Of a stretch of 64,000 bases of DNA, positions 16,076-24,249 are shown one piece after another. Numbering within the stretch: the first letter of the stretch is position 1; each line of letters begins with the position of its first letter. Position numbers and translations under genes: made by a program. Origin of the DNA: Salibaculum sp035270045 (GTDB taxonomy: Bacteria > Pseudomonadota > Alphaproteobacteria > Rhodobacterales > Rhodobacteraceae); contig NZ_DATFIP010000076.1 of NCBI RefSeq assembly GCF_035270045.1, forward strand, positions 98,006 to 162,005, in the 5' to 3' direction. The notes beneath the pieces are model-generated. The model was given only the letters and a program-made list of their open reading frames with translations, made no database searches and was not told where the DNA came from.

Positions 16076-16855
16076 ATGGCTCTTCCAGAGTTTTCCATGC
16101 GCCAGCTGCTCGAGGCCGGCGTTCACTTCGGCCACCAGACACAGCGCTGGGACCCGAAGATGTCACAGTACATCTATGGCGCCCGCAACGGCATTCACAT
16201 CATGGACCTGACGCAAACGGTCCCGATGATGGACCAGGCTCTTCAGGTTGTTCGCGACACGGTCGCAAAGGGGGGGCGTGTGCTCTTCGTGGGCACCAAG
16301 CGCCAGGCCCAGGCCCCGATCAAGGACGCCGCCGAGAAGTCCGCGCAGTTCTACATGAACCACCGCTGGCTGGGCGGCACGCTGACCAACTGGCAGACCG
16401 TGTCCAAGTCAATCGGCCGCCTTCGCGCCATCGACGAAAGCGCCGAGGGTGGATTCGCAGGGCTGACCAAGAAGGAACGCCTGCACATGGAGCGCGAGCA
16501 GGAAAAGCTCGAGGCCACTTTGGGCGGTATCCGCGAGATGGGTGGCCTGCCCGACCTGCTTTTCGTGATCGACGTCAACAAGGAAGACCTCGCCATCGCC
16601 GAGGCCCGCAAGCTGGGCATTCCGGTCGTGGCCGTTGTCGATACCAACTGCTCGCCGCTGGGCGTGGACTACGTGGTTCCCGGCAATGATGACGCGTCGC
16701 GCGCGATCACGCTCTACTGCGATCTGGCCGCCCGCGCCGCGATGGACGGGCTTTCGGCGCAGCTGGGCGCCGCCGGGGTGGACCTGGGCGAACTGGAACA
16801 GGCCGCCGAGGATCCTGCCGTCGAGGACACAGGAGCCGGACAGGCCGCCGGCTGA
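16076..16855 (+). CDS. rpsB: 30S ribosomal protein S2
   Basis: 259 residues, full length for alphaproteobacterial S2. The N-terminus MALPEFSMRQLLEAGVHFGH, the HRWLGGTLTNWQT block and the GIPVVAVVDTNCSPLGVDY block are diagnostic. S2 binds late to the 30S head and helps recruit S1. The ATG at 16076 is chosen over upstream in-frame codons because it gives the canonical N-terminus and is preceded by GGAAAGGA. tsf follows after 83 bp, the standard rpsB-tsf operon. The C-terminal tail is acidic and Ala/Gly-rich, as in related species. Confidence 0.99.
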   Translation: MALPEFSMRQLLEAGVHFGHQTQRWDPKMSQYIYGARNGIHIMDLTQTVPMMDQALQVVRDTVAKGGRVLFVGTKRQAQAPIKDAAEKSAQFYMNHRWLGGTLTNWQTVSKSIGRLRAIDESAEGGFAGLTKKERLHMEREQEKLEATLGGIREMGGLPDLLFVIDVNKEDLAIAEARKLGIPVVAVVDTNCSPLGVDYVVPGNDDASRAITLYCDLAARAAMDGLSAQLGAAGVDLGELEQAAEDPAVEDTGAGQAAG

Positions 16856-16938
16856 GCCGGTCTCCCGTCGCAAAAACTGATACCGGGCGCGGGCCTGTCC
16901 CGCCCCGGATTGCATCACATCTTACAGGAGAAAGAGCC

Positions 16939-17814
16939 ATGGCGATTACCGCTGCTCTCGTGAAGGAACTCCGCGACTCCACCGGCGCGGGCATGATGGA
17001 CGCCAAGAAGGCGCTGACCGAAACCGACGGCGACATGGACGCCGCCGTTGACTGGCTGCGCACCAAGGGCCTGTCCAAGGCTGCCAAGAAATCCGGCCGC
17101 ACCGCCGCCGAAGGCCTGGTGGCCGTAAACGTCGCGGGCGGCAAGGGCGTTGCCGTCGAGGTGAACGCCGAGACCGACTTCGTCGCCAAGAACGCCGAGT
17201 TCCAGGAGATGGTCGCCGGGATCGCCAAGGCCGCGACCGGTGTCGACACCGTCGAGGCGCTACTCGAGGCCGACATGGGCGGCAAGACCGTCTCGGAGAC
17301 CGTGACCGACAAGATCGCCACCATTGGCGAGAACATGTCCGTGCGCCGCCTGGCCGCGGTCGAGGGTGGCACGGTCGTTGCCTACATCCACAACGCCGTG
17401 ACCGACGGCATGGGCAAGATCGGCGTCCTGGTGGCTACCAACGGCGGCGACGAGAGCTTTGCCAGGCAGGTGGCGATGCACATCGCGGCGGCCAGTCCGG
17501 CCGCGCTGGACGAGGCTTCGCTCGATGCCGAGATGGTCGCGAAAGAGCGCCAGATCCAGATCGACATCGCCCGTGAAAGTGGCAAGCCCGAGCAGGTCAT
17601 CGAGAAGATGATCGAGGGCCGCATGAAGAAGTTCATGGGCGAGAACACCCTGCTTGGTCAGGCCTTTGTCGTGAACCCCGACCTGACGGTCGAGGCCGCC
17701 GCCAAGGAGGCCGGGGCCGAGATCACTGCGTTCGTGCGCCTCGAAGTGGGCGAGGGGATCGAGAAGCAGCAGGAAGACTTCGCCGCCGAGGTGGCCAAGG
17801 CCGCCCAGGGCTGA
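16939..17814 (+). CDS. tsf: Elongation factor Ts
   Basis: 291 residues. EF-Ts reloads EF-Tu with GTP. The N-terminal UBA-like module (ALVKELRDSTGAGMMDAKKAL), the nucleotide-exchange motif TDFVAKN (about 75-81) and two dimerisation subdomains are present, so the protein looks complete. An AGGAGAAAGAGCC ribosome site precedes the ATG. It is the second gene of the rpsB operon and is followed by a strong intrinsic terminator about 30 bp after the stop. Confidence 0.99.
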   Translation: MAITAALVKELRDSTGAGMMDAKKALTETDGDMDAAVDWLRTKGLSKAAKKSGRTAAEGLVAVNVAGGKGVAVEVNAETDFVAKNAEFQEMVAGIAKAATGVDTVEALLEADMGGKTVSETVTDKIATIGENMSVRRLAAVEGGTVVAYIHNAVTDGMGKIGVLVATNGGDESFARQVAMHIAAASPAALDEASLDAEMVAKERQIQIDIARESGKPEQVIEKMIEGRMKKFMGENTLLGQAFVVNPDLTVEAAAKEAGAEITAFVRLEVGEGIEKQQEDFAAEVAKAAQG

Positions 17815-17843
17815 GATCCAGGGTCCGATCCGCGACAAACATA

Positions 17844-17871
17844 CGGCCACCCTCGGGTGGCCGTTTTCTTT
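17844..17871 (+). terminator. Intrinsic terminator of rpsB-tsf
   Basis: CGGCCACCC (17844-17852) pairs with GGGTGGCCG (17855-17863), followed by TTTTCTTTT. It is a classic Rho-independent terminator just after tsf. Confidence 0.9.
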
Positions 17872-18175
17872 TGGATCAACGTGTTGCAACACGCCTTTCA
17901 AGCCAGGTCCGGCCCCGCGCCAGAAAGGCGCGGGGCCGCGGCGGCCCGCCGGAATACAAACACGATACTCGGTGACGCGGCCCACCCAATGCGCCAGCTC
18001 ACCCGGGTCGAGCCCGAGAAAACCAGCAACCGGTTAACCGGTGCGCGGCCGGCTTGCCTTGAAATCGCAAGGTGCCCGGACCGCAGTCCCTTCCTTGGCC
18101 CGAAGGCCACCACTCACGGAACCGTTCTAGTGTGACATCTCCCTTGGCTCGATCACAGTGAGGGATTCCCTACCG
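17872..18175. other. Intergenic stretch without recognised feature
   Basis: About 300 bases between the tsf terminator and the 3' end of the luxR-type gene. The short open frames here have no ribosome site, no start context and no protein-like composition. I see no RNA gene, repeat or convincing promoter. Confidence 0.5.
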
Positions 18176-18940
18176 TCACTCGTCGGTGCCGCGGCTGTCG
18201 GGGTCCAGAATGAACATCTCGTTGTAGAACGAAGCCTTGAGAACCGCCTGCGCCGTCGTCCCGACACCCAACGCCTCGCGCGCCAGGCGCAGGTGTTTCT
18301 CGACCGTTGCCGGGGTCAGATCCAGGATCGTCGCGATGTCCTGCGTTATCTTACCGTCGGCAACCCATTCCAGCACTTCGCGCTGGCGCTTGGTCAGGTT
18401 GCGCGTGGCGTGGGGCAGGGTGAGCATTTTCAGGTAGACGACGTTGCTCATGACCCGGATGGCCTCGCCGTGTTCGGCCCAGATGTCCTCGACCCCGTCC
18501 TGGCTGATCCCGGCGCGGGCGGTGATGGCCGCGGCGCCCTTGGTGCGCTGGCTGACGGAACGGAAACTGATCGTGTATCCCGCAACCACGCCCATGGACC
18601 GGTTGAATTCGGTCACGCGCCGTTCGGCGGGCGTCAGATTGTCGGAATTGGCGATCCAGGACCAGCTGCAGGCGCCATCATTGGCCAGCGCCCACCGAAC
18701 CATGGGGGCACTGTGGATGTAGCCGTCGCCAAGGAAACGATCCATGTAGGCGTCGTCGTGGTTCGTCAGAACGACCCAGTCCTGCGGATCGCCCAGGGAG
18801 TCGCCACTGCGATAGCGCGTGAAACCGTAGATCAGCCGATCAAAGCCCAGCTCGGCCATGCGAACCGTGTGCAGGTCCCAGAGCGTCTCGAAGGTGGGCG
18901 CGTTTATCAGCGCTTCGAGATGAGCGGCAAGCTTTGTCAT
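18176..18940 (-). CDS. LuxR family regulator with autoinducer-binding domain (solo)
   Basis: 254 residues. An N-terminal autoinducer-binding-type domain (about 15-165) contains the conserved aromatic and acidic pattern LGFDRLIYGFT, DWVVLTNHDDAYMDRFL and MGVVAGYTISFRS. A C-terminal LuxR helix-turn-helix follows (about 183-245, LTKRQREVLEWVADGKI then LTPATVEKHLRLAREALG). Such proteins switch transcription on binding acyl-homoserine lactones or related signals. No luxI-type synthase is encoded in the window, so this is a solo receptor here. The 140-bp upstream region is AT-rich, and the ribosome site before the ATG is poor. The ligand is unknown. Confidence 0.9.
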   Translation of the reverse strand: MTKLAAHLEALINAPTFETLWDLHTVRMAELGFDRLIYGFTRYRSGDSLGDPQDWVVLTNHDDAYMDRFLGDGYIHSAPMVRWALANDGACSWSWIANSDNLTPAERRVTEFNRSMGVVAGYTISFRSVSQRTKGAAAITARAGISQDGVEDIWAEHGEAIRVMSNVVYLKMLTLPHATRNLTKRQREVLEWVADGKITQDIATILDLTPATVEKHLRLAREALGVGTTAQAVLKASFYNEMFILDPDSRGTDE

Positions 18941-19082
18941 TGCCGTTCGGTAGCACCGTTGGGAGTTTGCACAAAGCTATTTTTGCATTCGTGTCAGCTA
19001 ACAACCCGGTTGGGGATATGCGGTTGCTGGATGGCATCTATTTTACATAATACCGATTATGCGCATATGATCCGGCGAGGCC

Positions 19083-20270
19083 TCAGGTCTTGACGACCAG
19101 CCCCGAAGGCGTGCCCGAGAGGTTCTCGTGCCCCGTCCCCGTGATCAGGATCGGGTCGGTGGTTTCGAGCCCGCCGTCGTCCAGCCAAATCGCGGGCATG
19201 AAATGAAAGGTCATGCCCGGTTCTAGGATCGTCCGGTCGCCCGCGCGAAAAGACATGGTCCGTTCGCCCCAGTCCGGCGGATAGGACAACCCGATGGGAT
19301 AGCCGCACCGGCTGTCCTTGATGAAACCGTGCTTGCCCAGCGTGACGTTGAAGACATTGGCCACGTCCTCGCAGCGGTTGCCTGGTTTGGCCTGCTCCAG
19401 CGCCGCGGCGGTGGCATCCTCGACCGCGGCCTGCGCATCGAGGTATTTCTGGGGCGGCTTTCCCAGGAACAGCGTGCGCGACTGTGGACAATGATAGCGC
19501 CGGTGACAGCCCGCGATCTCGAAGAAGGTGGATTCGCCGGTGCGCAACGGCGTGTCGTCCCAGGTAAGATGCGCCGCGGTGGCGTCCAGCCCCGAGGGTG
19601 CCATGGGCACGATCGCCGGGTAGTCCCCGAAATGGCCCCCGACCCCGGTGATGCCGGTATGGTAGATTTCGGCCACCAGGTGGTTCTTGGGCAGGCCCGG
19701 TTCGGCCGTCTCGACGATGCGCTTGTGCATTGCGGTCACGATGTCGGCCGCGCGGCGCATGTAGACGATCTCGGTCTCGGACTTCACCGCGCGCTGCCAG
19801 TTCACGATACCCGTGCAATCGCCGAAATTCGCCTTCGGGCAATGCCTTAGAAGTTCTTCATATGCCTTTGCGCTGAAATAATAATTGTCCATCTCGACAC
19901 CGATACGGAGCTGCCCCCAGCCATAGGCGTCGATCAGCCGGGCCAGGTCCGCCATCGGGTGCTTGTCCGGGTTCATGACATAGCTGTCGTCGTAGCCGTG
20001 GATGTCGTCCTCTTCCATGAAGACGGTTCGCATCGCGCCGGTGGCGTCGATCGCCCGGCCCCACCAGACCGGGTCCTGGTCCATGGGCAGCAGCACCGCC
20101 TGGTGGACATAAAAGGACCAGCCGTCATATCCCGAGATCCAGGCCATGTTCGACGGGTCCGACAGGATCAGCAGGTCGAAACCGGCCGCTTCCATCGCGC
20201 CGCGGGTCTTCTCGATGCGGTCGTAGTATTCCTGGTCGGGAAAGGATGGGCTCGTGCGGCTGCTCGGCAT
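19083..20270 (-). CDS. doeA: M24 (creatinase/aminopeptidase-fold) hydrolase, DoeA/EutD ectoine hydrolase-like
   Basis: 395 residues with the two-domain creatinase fold. The N-terminal part SNMAWISGYDGWSFYVHQAV and the block WWGRAIDATGAMRTVFM closely resemble ectoine hydrolase DoeA/EutD, which opens the ectoine ring to N-acetyl-diaminobutyrate. In the C-terminal pita-bread domain the usual M24 metal ligands are largely replaced (EIAGCHRRYHCPQSRTLF, FHFMPAIW), as in the metal-free creatinase and EutD subgroup. The usual partners (DoeB deacetylase, the asnC-like regulator, the ectoine transporter) are absent here. A creatinase or Xaa-Pro-dipeptidase-like role is the alternative. The gene stands alone. 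Confidence 0.7.
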   Translation of the reverse strand: MPSSRTSPSFPDQEYYDRIEKTRGAMEAAGFDLLILSDPSNMAWISGYDGWSFYVHQAVLLPMDQDPVWWGRAIDATGAMRTVFMEEDDIHGYDDSYVMNPDKHPMADLARLIDAYGWGQLRIGVEMDNYYFSAKAYEELLRHCPKANFGDCTGIVNWQRAVKSETEIVYMRRAADIVTAMHKRIVETAEPGLPKNHLVAEIYHTGITGVGGHFGDYPAIVPMAPSGLDATAAHLTWDDTPLRTGESTFFEIAGCHRRYHCPQSRTLFLGKPPQKYLDAQAAVEDATAAALEQAKPGNRCEDVANVFNVTLGKHGFIKDSRCGYPIGLSYPPDWGERTMSFRAGDRTILEPGMTFHFMPAIWLDDGGLETTDPILITGTGHENLSGTPSGLVVKT

Positions 20271-20346
20271 GGGGGACTCCTGCTTGTTCGGTTCCAGACT
20301 CGCCCCATAACGCCACGATTTCCAGTCGAAAAACGGCGGGCCGGGG

Positions 20347-21405
20347 TCAGCCAGCGTCCTCGGGTGGGATGCAGGGCAGGATTACCGTGAACGTAGACCC
20401 CTGCCCCAGTTCGCTGGTGACGCGCAGACGCCCGCGATGGCGATTGACGATATGCTTGACGATGGCCAGTCCAAGACCCGTCCCGCCGATCTCGCGCGAG
20501 CGGTGGCTGTCGACCCGGTAGAAGCGTTCGGTCAGTCTGGCGATGTGATGCACCGGGATGCCGTCGCCCCGGTCGCGCACCGACAGGCGCAGACCGGTCT
20601 GACGCAGGCTCGTCTCGTGCGCCGCGTCCGACAGGTGAAGGTCGATGCGGCTGTTTTCGTGGCCGTACTTTATGGCATTCTCGACAAGGTTCGTGACCAC
20701 CTGGGCCAATTGAACGGCATCCCCGGCGACCGGCGCGCTGTCGCCGGGTGGCTGCCAGTCGATCGTCATGCCGCGCTCGGCGGCCATCGGACGCAGCGAA
20801 TCCAGCGCGCCCTCCACCACCACGGCAAGGTCGATGGCGGTCCGGGGGCGGTTGCGCTCCTGATCCTCCACGCGACTGAGCGACAGCAGGTCCTCGACCA
20901 GCCTGTGCATCCGTCCGGCTTCCTTTTCCATGATGTCGAGAAACCGATCGCGCGCGGCGGCGTCGTCACGGGCGGGGCCGCGCAGGGTCTCGACAAAGCC
21001 CAGAAGCGCCGTCAGCGGCGTGCGCAGCTCGTGGCTGACATTGGCGATGAAGTCGCGCCGCATCTGGCCCGCCTCTTCGACCGCGGTGACATCCTGAAAG
21101 GTCAGGACGACGGCATGGCCGGTCGGAAGCGCCGCGCCGATCAGCGTGACATCCCATGTGGTGTCGCGGGCGCCGTCGCTGCCCAGGAACCGCGCCTTGC
21201 GATGGCCGCCGTCGCGCAGGCTGGCCTCGACGGCATCCAGCAGGCCGGGCTGACGCAGGGCGGTGATGTAATGCCAGCCGGTGCAGTCGGTGCCGATCAG
21301 GGACTGGGCATGACGGTTGGCCCGGCGGACACGCTCATCCACACCGATGACCATGGCGGGCACCGGAAGCGCATCGAGCAGGCGAAGGTCACTGTCATCG
21401 GCCAT
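20347..21405 (-). CDS. PAS-domain sensor histidine kinase, PhoR-like, without membrane segments
   Basis: 352 residues. A PAS domain (about 5-110; MADDSDLRLLDALPVPAMVI) is followed by HisKA with the phosphorylated histidine in FIANVSHELRTPLTAL and a HATPase domain with N box NLVENAIKYG, G1 DRGDGI, F box ERFYRV and G2 GGTGLGLAIVKHIV. The sequence type is that of PhoR, the phosphate-starvation sensor, but no transmembrane helix is seen and no phoB or pst gene is near. The ATG at 21405 is preferred for its AGCAGG ribosome site. In-frame starts at 21423 and further upstream add non-conserved residues. The cognate regulator is unknown. Confidence 0.82.
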   Translation of the reverse strand: MADDSDLRLLDALPVPAMVIGVDERVRRANRHAQSLIGTDCTGWHYITALRQPGLLDAVEASLRDGGHRKARFLGSDGARDTTWDVTLIGAALPTGHAVVLTFQDVTAVEEAGQMRRDFIANVSHELRTPLTALLGFVETLRGPARDDAAARDRFLDIMEKEAGRMHRLVEDLLSLSRVEDQERNRPRTAIDLAVVVEGALDSLRPMAAERGMTIDWQPPGDSAPVAGDAVQLAQVVTNLVENAIKYGHENSRIDLHLSDAAHETSLRQTGLRLSVRDRGDGIPVHHIARLTERFYRVDSHRSREIGGTGLGLAIVKHIVNRHRGRLRVTSELGQGSTFTVILPCIPPEDAG

Positions 21406-21482
21406 GATGACCTGCTGGCCCATCTGCCCGGCAAGATCAAGATGCGGGGACCCCCTGATCGCCGTGCCGCGCGGGTGATCCA

Positions 21483-21938
21483 ATGGTTGAACCGGCCCGT
21501 TTTTACCTCGAAGGTGAACGCGAAACAGCGACCTGGGGACATCGTTTGACATCTGGCAACCCCCTGAGCGCCGTGGCTACGGATGGCGCCGGCCTCATCG
21601 TCCTCGTTGTCGAGGGCATGACGGAGCTGCGACAGCCCGATGACATCGCCCCGGCCGGGGTGAAATTCGTCGAGCCTGGGCACCTCTCCGCGCTGCTGGC
21701 CGGCGGGGCCGCGCCGTCGCTGGTGCTCTCACCGCTATGGGGGCCGGGGTTCGATGCGGTCACGATCGCCCAGACCTTGCAGGCAGAGGGCTATCGCGGC
21801 GTTTACTATGCGACCACTCGCGCCCTGCCCGACACGGGCCTTGTCCGCGCCGAGGTCGCGCGGGTGGCGCCCGATCTGGTCTTCGACCTGCTGTTGCCGC
21901 AGGACCTGGCTTGGCTCATGCGCTCTGCGCGCGGCTGA
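21483..21938 (+). CDS. Conserved hypothetical protein, alpha/beta fold
   Basis: 151 residues, not recognised as a named family. The pattern of hydrophobic beta strands and helices (GLIVLVVEGMTEL, APSLVLSPLWGPGFDAV, GYRGVYYATTRAL, DLVFDLLLPQDLAWLM) resembles a receiver-like Rossmann arrangement but lacks the acidic pocket and phospho-acceptor of response regulators. It is divergent from the PhoR-like kinase, 77 bp from its start, and its 3' end overlaps the convergent PLP-enzyme gene by 23 bp. The composition is protein-like and no competing frame explains it, so I take it as real. A role beside the kinase is only suggested by position. Confidence 0.6.
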   Translation: MVEPARFYLEGERETATWGHRLTSGNPLSAVATDGAGLIVLVVEGMTELRQPDDIAPAGVKFVEPGHLSALLAGGAAPSLVLSPLWGPGFDAVTIAQTLQAEGYRGVYYATTRALPDTGLVRAEVARVAPDLVFDLLLPQDLAWLMRSARG

Positions 21939-23088
21939 TGGCCTGTCCGAATTCCGAGATGAGCAGATCCGGCTCTTCCAGACCCACCGAGACGCGGAAG
22001 AACCCTTCGCTGATCCCCAGCGCCGCGCGGCCTTCGGGCGTCAGCGCCCGATGCGAGGACGACGCCGGATGGCTGAGCGTGGTGCCGACGTCGCCCAGGG
22101 TCGGCGCAAAGGCGATGTCAGGTGCGGCGCGCGTCAGCGCGTTGGCGGCCGCGCGCCCGCCTGCCACCTCGAAGGAAAGCATGTTGCCGGGCCGGTCGCC
22201 CAGCACCGCTTGCGCGCGGTTGTGGTCGGGATGGTCCGGGCGGCCCGGATGCAGCACGCGGGTCACGCCCGGCATCTGCGCCAGCGCCTCGGCCAGCCGC
22301 GTGGCGGTCGCTTCGGCCCGGTCGTAGCGCAGCTCGAAGGAATGCAGTCCCCGTTCGGCCAGCCAGCAATCGAAGGGGCTGGGGGTGAAGCCCCAGGTTA
22401 CATTGGCGGTGTAGATTTTCTCGTTCAACGCCGGGTCGCGGGCCACGGCATAGCCCAACGTCGCGTCGGAATGGCCCGCCAGCAGTTTGGTGACGGAATG
22501 AACGACGATATCGGCGCCGTGGTCGAAGGGCCGATAGCCGCGCGGCGTGGTAAAGGTATTGTCCACCACCAGCAGGATGCCACGATCCCGCGCCAGCCGC
22601 GCGATCCCCTCCATGTCGGCAATGCGGATGGTGGGGTTCGAGACGACCTCGACAAGAATCATCTTCGTGTCCGGGCGCAGCGCCGCCGCGATCCGGGCGG
22701 CATCGGTCGGGTCGGCCAGCGTCGTCTCGACGCCGAGGCGCGGCAGGTCCTCGGTCATGAGCCGCAGCGAGCGGCCATAAAGTTGGTCGCCGCCGACCAC
22801 GTGGTCCCCGGCCTTGAGCAGCCCCAGGAAAACGTTGCCGATGGCGCCCATCCCCGAACCGGCAATGATGCCCCCCGTGGCCCCCTCCAGCCGGTCGATC
22901 TTCTGCGCCAGCACGGTGGCGTTGGGGTGGCCTTCGCGCGCGTAGGTATAGCCGGAGGCCTCGGCGTATTGCCGGTCCAGTGCATCGGGGTCGGGCGAGG
23001 CGTAGACGACCGAGGGCTGAAGCGGCGTGACCACGGGGCTCGAGGTGCTGTCGGGCCAGGGCGTGCGGCGCACGATGGAGTCGGACAT
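21916..23088 (-). CDS. PLP-dependent Cys/Met metabolism enzyme (trans-sulfuration family)
   Basis: 390 residues of the Cys/Met_Meta_PP family, fold-type I aminotransferase class. The PLP-binding lysine lies in HSVTKLLAGHSDATLG, the phosphate-binding loop is AGSGMGAIGNVFLG and the pyridine aspartate lies in LLVVDNTFTTP. The family covers cystathionine gamma-synthase, beta- and gamma-lyases and methionine gamma-lyase, and the sequence alone does not decide between them. The start is the ATG at 23088 with AGAGG 7 bp upstream; a TTG two codons earlier lies inside the upstream stop region. It begins 2 bp after the gamma carbonic anhydrase stop, as the last gene of the yicC-gmk operon. Confidence 0.88.
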   Translation of the reverse strand: MSDSIVRRTPWPDSTSSPVVTPLQPSVVYASPDPDALDRQYAEASGYTYAREGHPNATVLAQKIDRLEGATGGIIAGSGMGAIGNVFLGLLKAGDHVVGGDQLYGRSLRLMTEDLPRLGVETTLADPTDAARIAAALRPDTKMILVEVVSNPTIRIADMEGIARLARDRGILLVVDNTFTTPRGYRPFDHGADIVVHSVTKLLAGHSDATLGYAVARDPALNEKIYTANVTWGFTPSPFDCWLAERGLHSFELRYDRAEATATRLAEALAQMPGVTRVLHPGRPDHPDHNRAQAVLGDRPGNMLSFEVAGGRAAANALTRAAPDIAFAPTLGDVGTTLSHPASSSHRALTPEGRAALGISEGFFRVSVGLEEPDLLISEFGQAISRAQSA

Positions 23089-23090
23089 GC

Positions 23091-23612
23091 TCAAACCTCT
23101 TTCAGATCGGCGCGGAACCGTGCGGCGTTGTCCTGGTAATGCAGCGCCGAGGCGGTCAGCCCCTCGATCGCGTCGGCGTCCAGCGCGCGCACCACCTTGC
23201 CCGGCGCCCCCAGGACGAGCGAACCGTCGGGGATCTCCTTTCCTTCTGTGACCAGTGCCCCCGCCCCGATCAGGCAGTTGCGACCGATCACTGCGCCATT
23301 AAGGACGGTCGCGCCCATGCCCACCAGCGAATTGTCCCCGATGGTGCAGCCATGCAGCATGACCTTGTGGCCGATGGTGCAGTTCTCCCCGATGGTCAGC
23401 GGCAGGCCGATGTCAGTGTGGCATACACAGTTTTCCTGAACATTGGTCCCCGCGCCCACCACGATGGGTTCGTTGTCGCCCCTCAGCGTGGTCCCGAACC
23501 AGACTGAGGCGCGCGGGCCCAGCACCACCTGTCCGATCAGGTGGCAGCCAGGGGCGATCCAGGCGGTCGCGTCGATCTCGGGGGCGTGGCCGTCCAGGGC
23601 ATACAGGGTCAT
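23091..23612 (-). CDS. Gamma carbonic anhydrase family protein
   Basis: 173 residues forming a left-handed beta-helix of hexapeptide repeats (GPRASVWFGTTLRGDNEPIVVG-type turns). The metal-binding histidines of the YrdA/PaaY branch are visible in VCHTD, IGHKVMLHGC and the preceding loop. Members bind zinc or iron as trimers. Some hydrate CO2, others act as thioesterases or have no shown activity. The start overlaps the gmk stop by 4 bp (ATGA), so the gene is translationally coupled to guanylate kinase; the biological link is not obvious. Confidence 0.92.
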   Translation of the reverse strand: MTLYALDGHAPEIDATAWIAPGCHLIGQVVLGPRASVWFGTTLRGDNEPIVVGAGTNVQENCVCHTDIGLPLTIGENCTIGHKVMLHGCTIGDNSLVGMGATVLNGAVIGRNCLIGAGALVTEGKEIPDGSLVLGAPGKVVRALDADAIEGLTASALHYQDNAARFRADLKEV

Positions 23613-24247
23613 GACATCTCCTCGAATTCGCGGTGCAGTCGCCGGACATGGCCGACGAGGTCAGGCTGTTGCTCTCGGCGCAGGCGCTCGGCGCTGACGA
23701 TCGTCTTCAGCCGATCCTCGGTCCGGTCAAGGTCGTCGTTGATCAGCACGTAATCGTAGGCGTCCCAGTGCGAAATCTCGTCCCAGCTTTTCTGCATCCG
23801 CCGGGCGATGGTCGCTGCGTCATCCTGGCCGCGGCTGCGCAGGCGATGGGCCAGTTCCGCGATCGAGGGCGGCAGCAGGAAGATCGACAGCACGTTGTCC
23901 TTGAGCGGGGAATTGCGGATTTGCTGCGCGCCCTGCCAGTCGATGTCGAAGAGCACGTCGCAGCCCTCTTCGATCGCGTCGCGCACGGGCGGAAGCGGCG
24001 AGCCGTAGTGGTTGCCGAAAACATGGGCATGTTCCAGCATCTCGCCTTCGGCCACCATGCGCTTGAACGCGGCCTCGGACCGGAAGTGGTATTCGCGGCC
24101 ATCCACCTCCGAGGGGCGCGGTTCCCGGGTGGTGGCCGAGACGGAAAACCGGATCGTGTCGTCCCAGGCACGCAGCCGGTTCGAGAGGGTCGATTTCCCC
24201 GCGCCCGAGGGCGAGGACAGGATGATGAGAAGGCCGCGTCTGGGCAT
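23609..24247 (-). CDS. gmk: Guanylate kinase
   Basis: 212 residues. Guanylate kinase phosphorylates GMP to GDP in purine metabolism. The P-loop SSPSGAGKST (about 9-18) and the GMP-binding segment SVSATTREPRPSEVDGREYHF (split here by the loop) are present, followed by the lid DIDWQGAQQIR. The ATG at 24247 gives the canonical start MPRRGLLIILSSPSG; an in-frame extension reaching 24346 is antisense-free but non-homologous and overlaps yicC. yicC ends 2 bp upstream, the common yicC-gmk pairing of proteobacteria. Confidence 0.97.
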   Translation of the reverse strand: MPRRGLLIILSSPSGAGKSTLSNRLRAWDDTIRFSVSATTREPRPSEVDGREYHFRSEAAFKRMVAEGEMLEHAHVFGNHYGSPLPPVRDAIEEGCDVLFDIDWQGAQQIRNSPLKDNVLSIFLLPPSIAELAHRLRSRGQDDAATIARRMQKSWDEISHWDAYDYVLINDDLDRTEDRLKTIVSAERLRREQQPDLVGHVRRLHREFEEMS

Positions 24248-24249
24248 GG

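Noticed and set aside
19040..19080. lux-box-like palindrome near the LuxR gene (TATGCGCATA)
   Set aside because: Only 10 bp long and not matching the 18-20 bp lux-box pattern; too weak to call.
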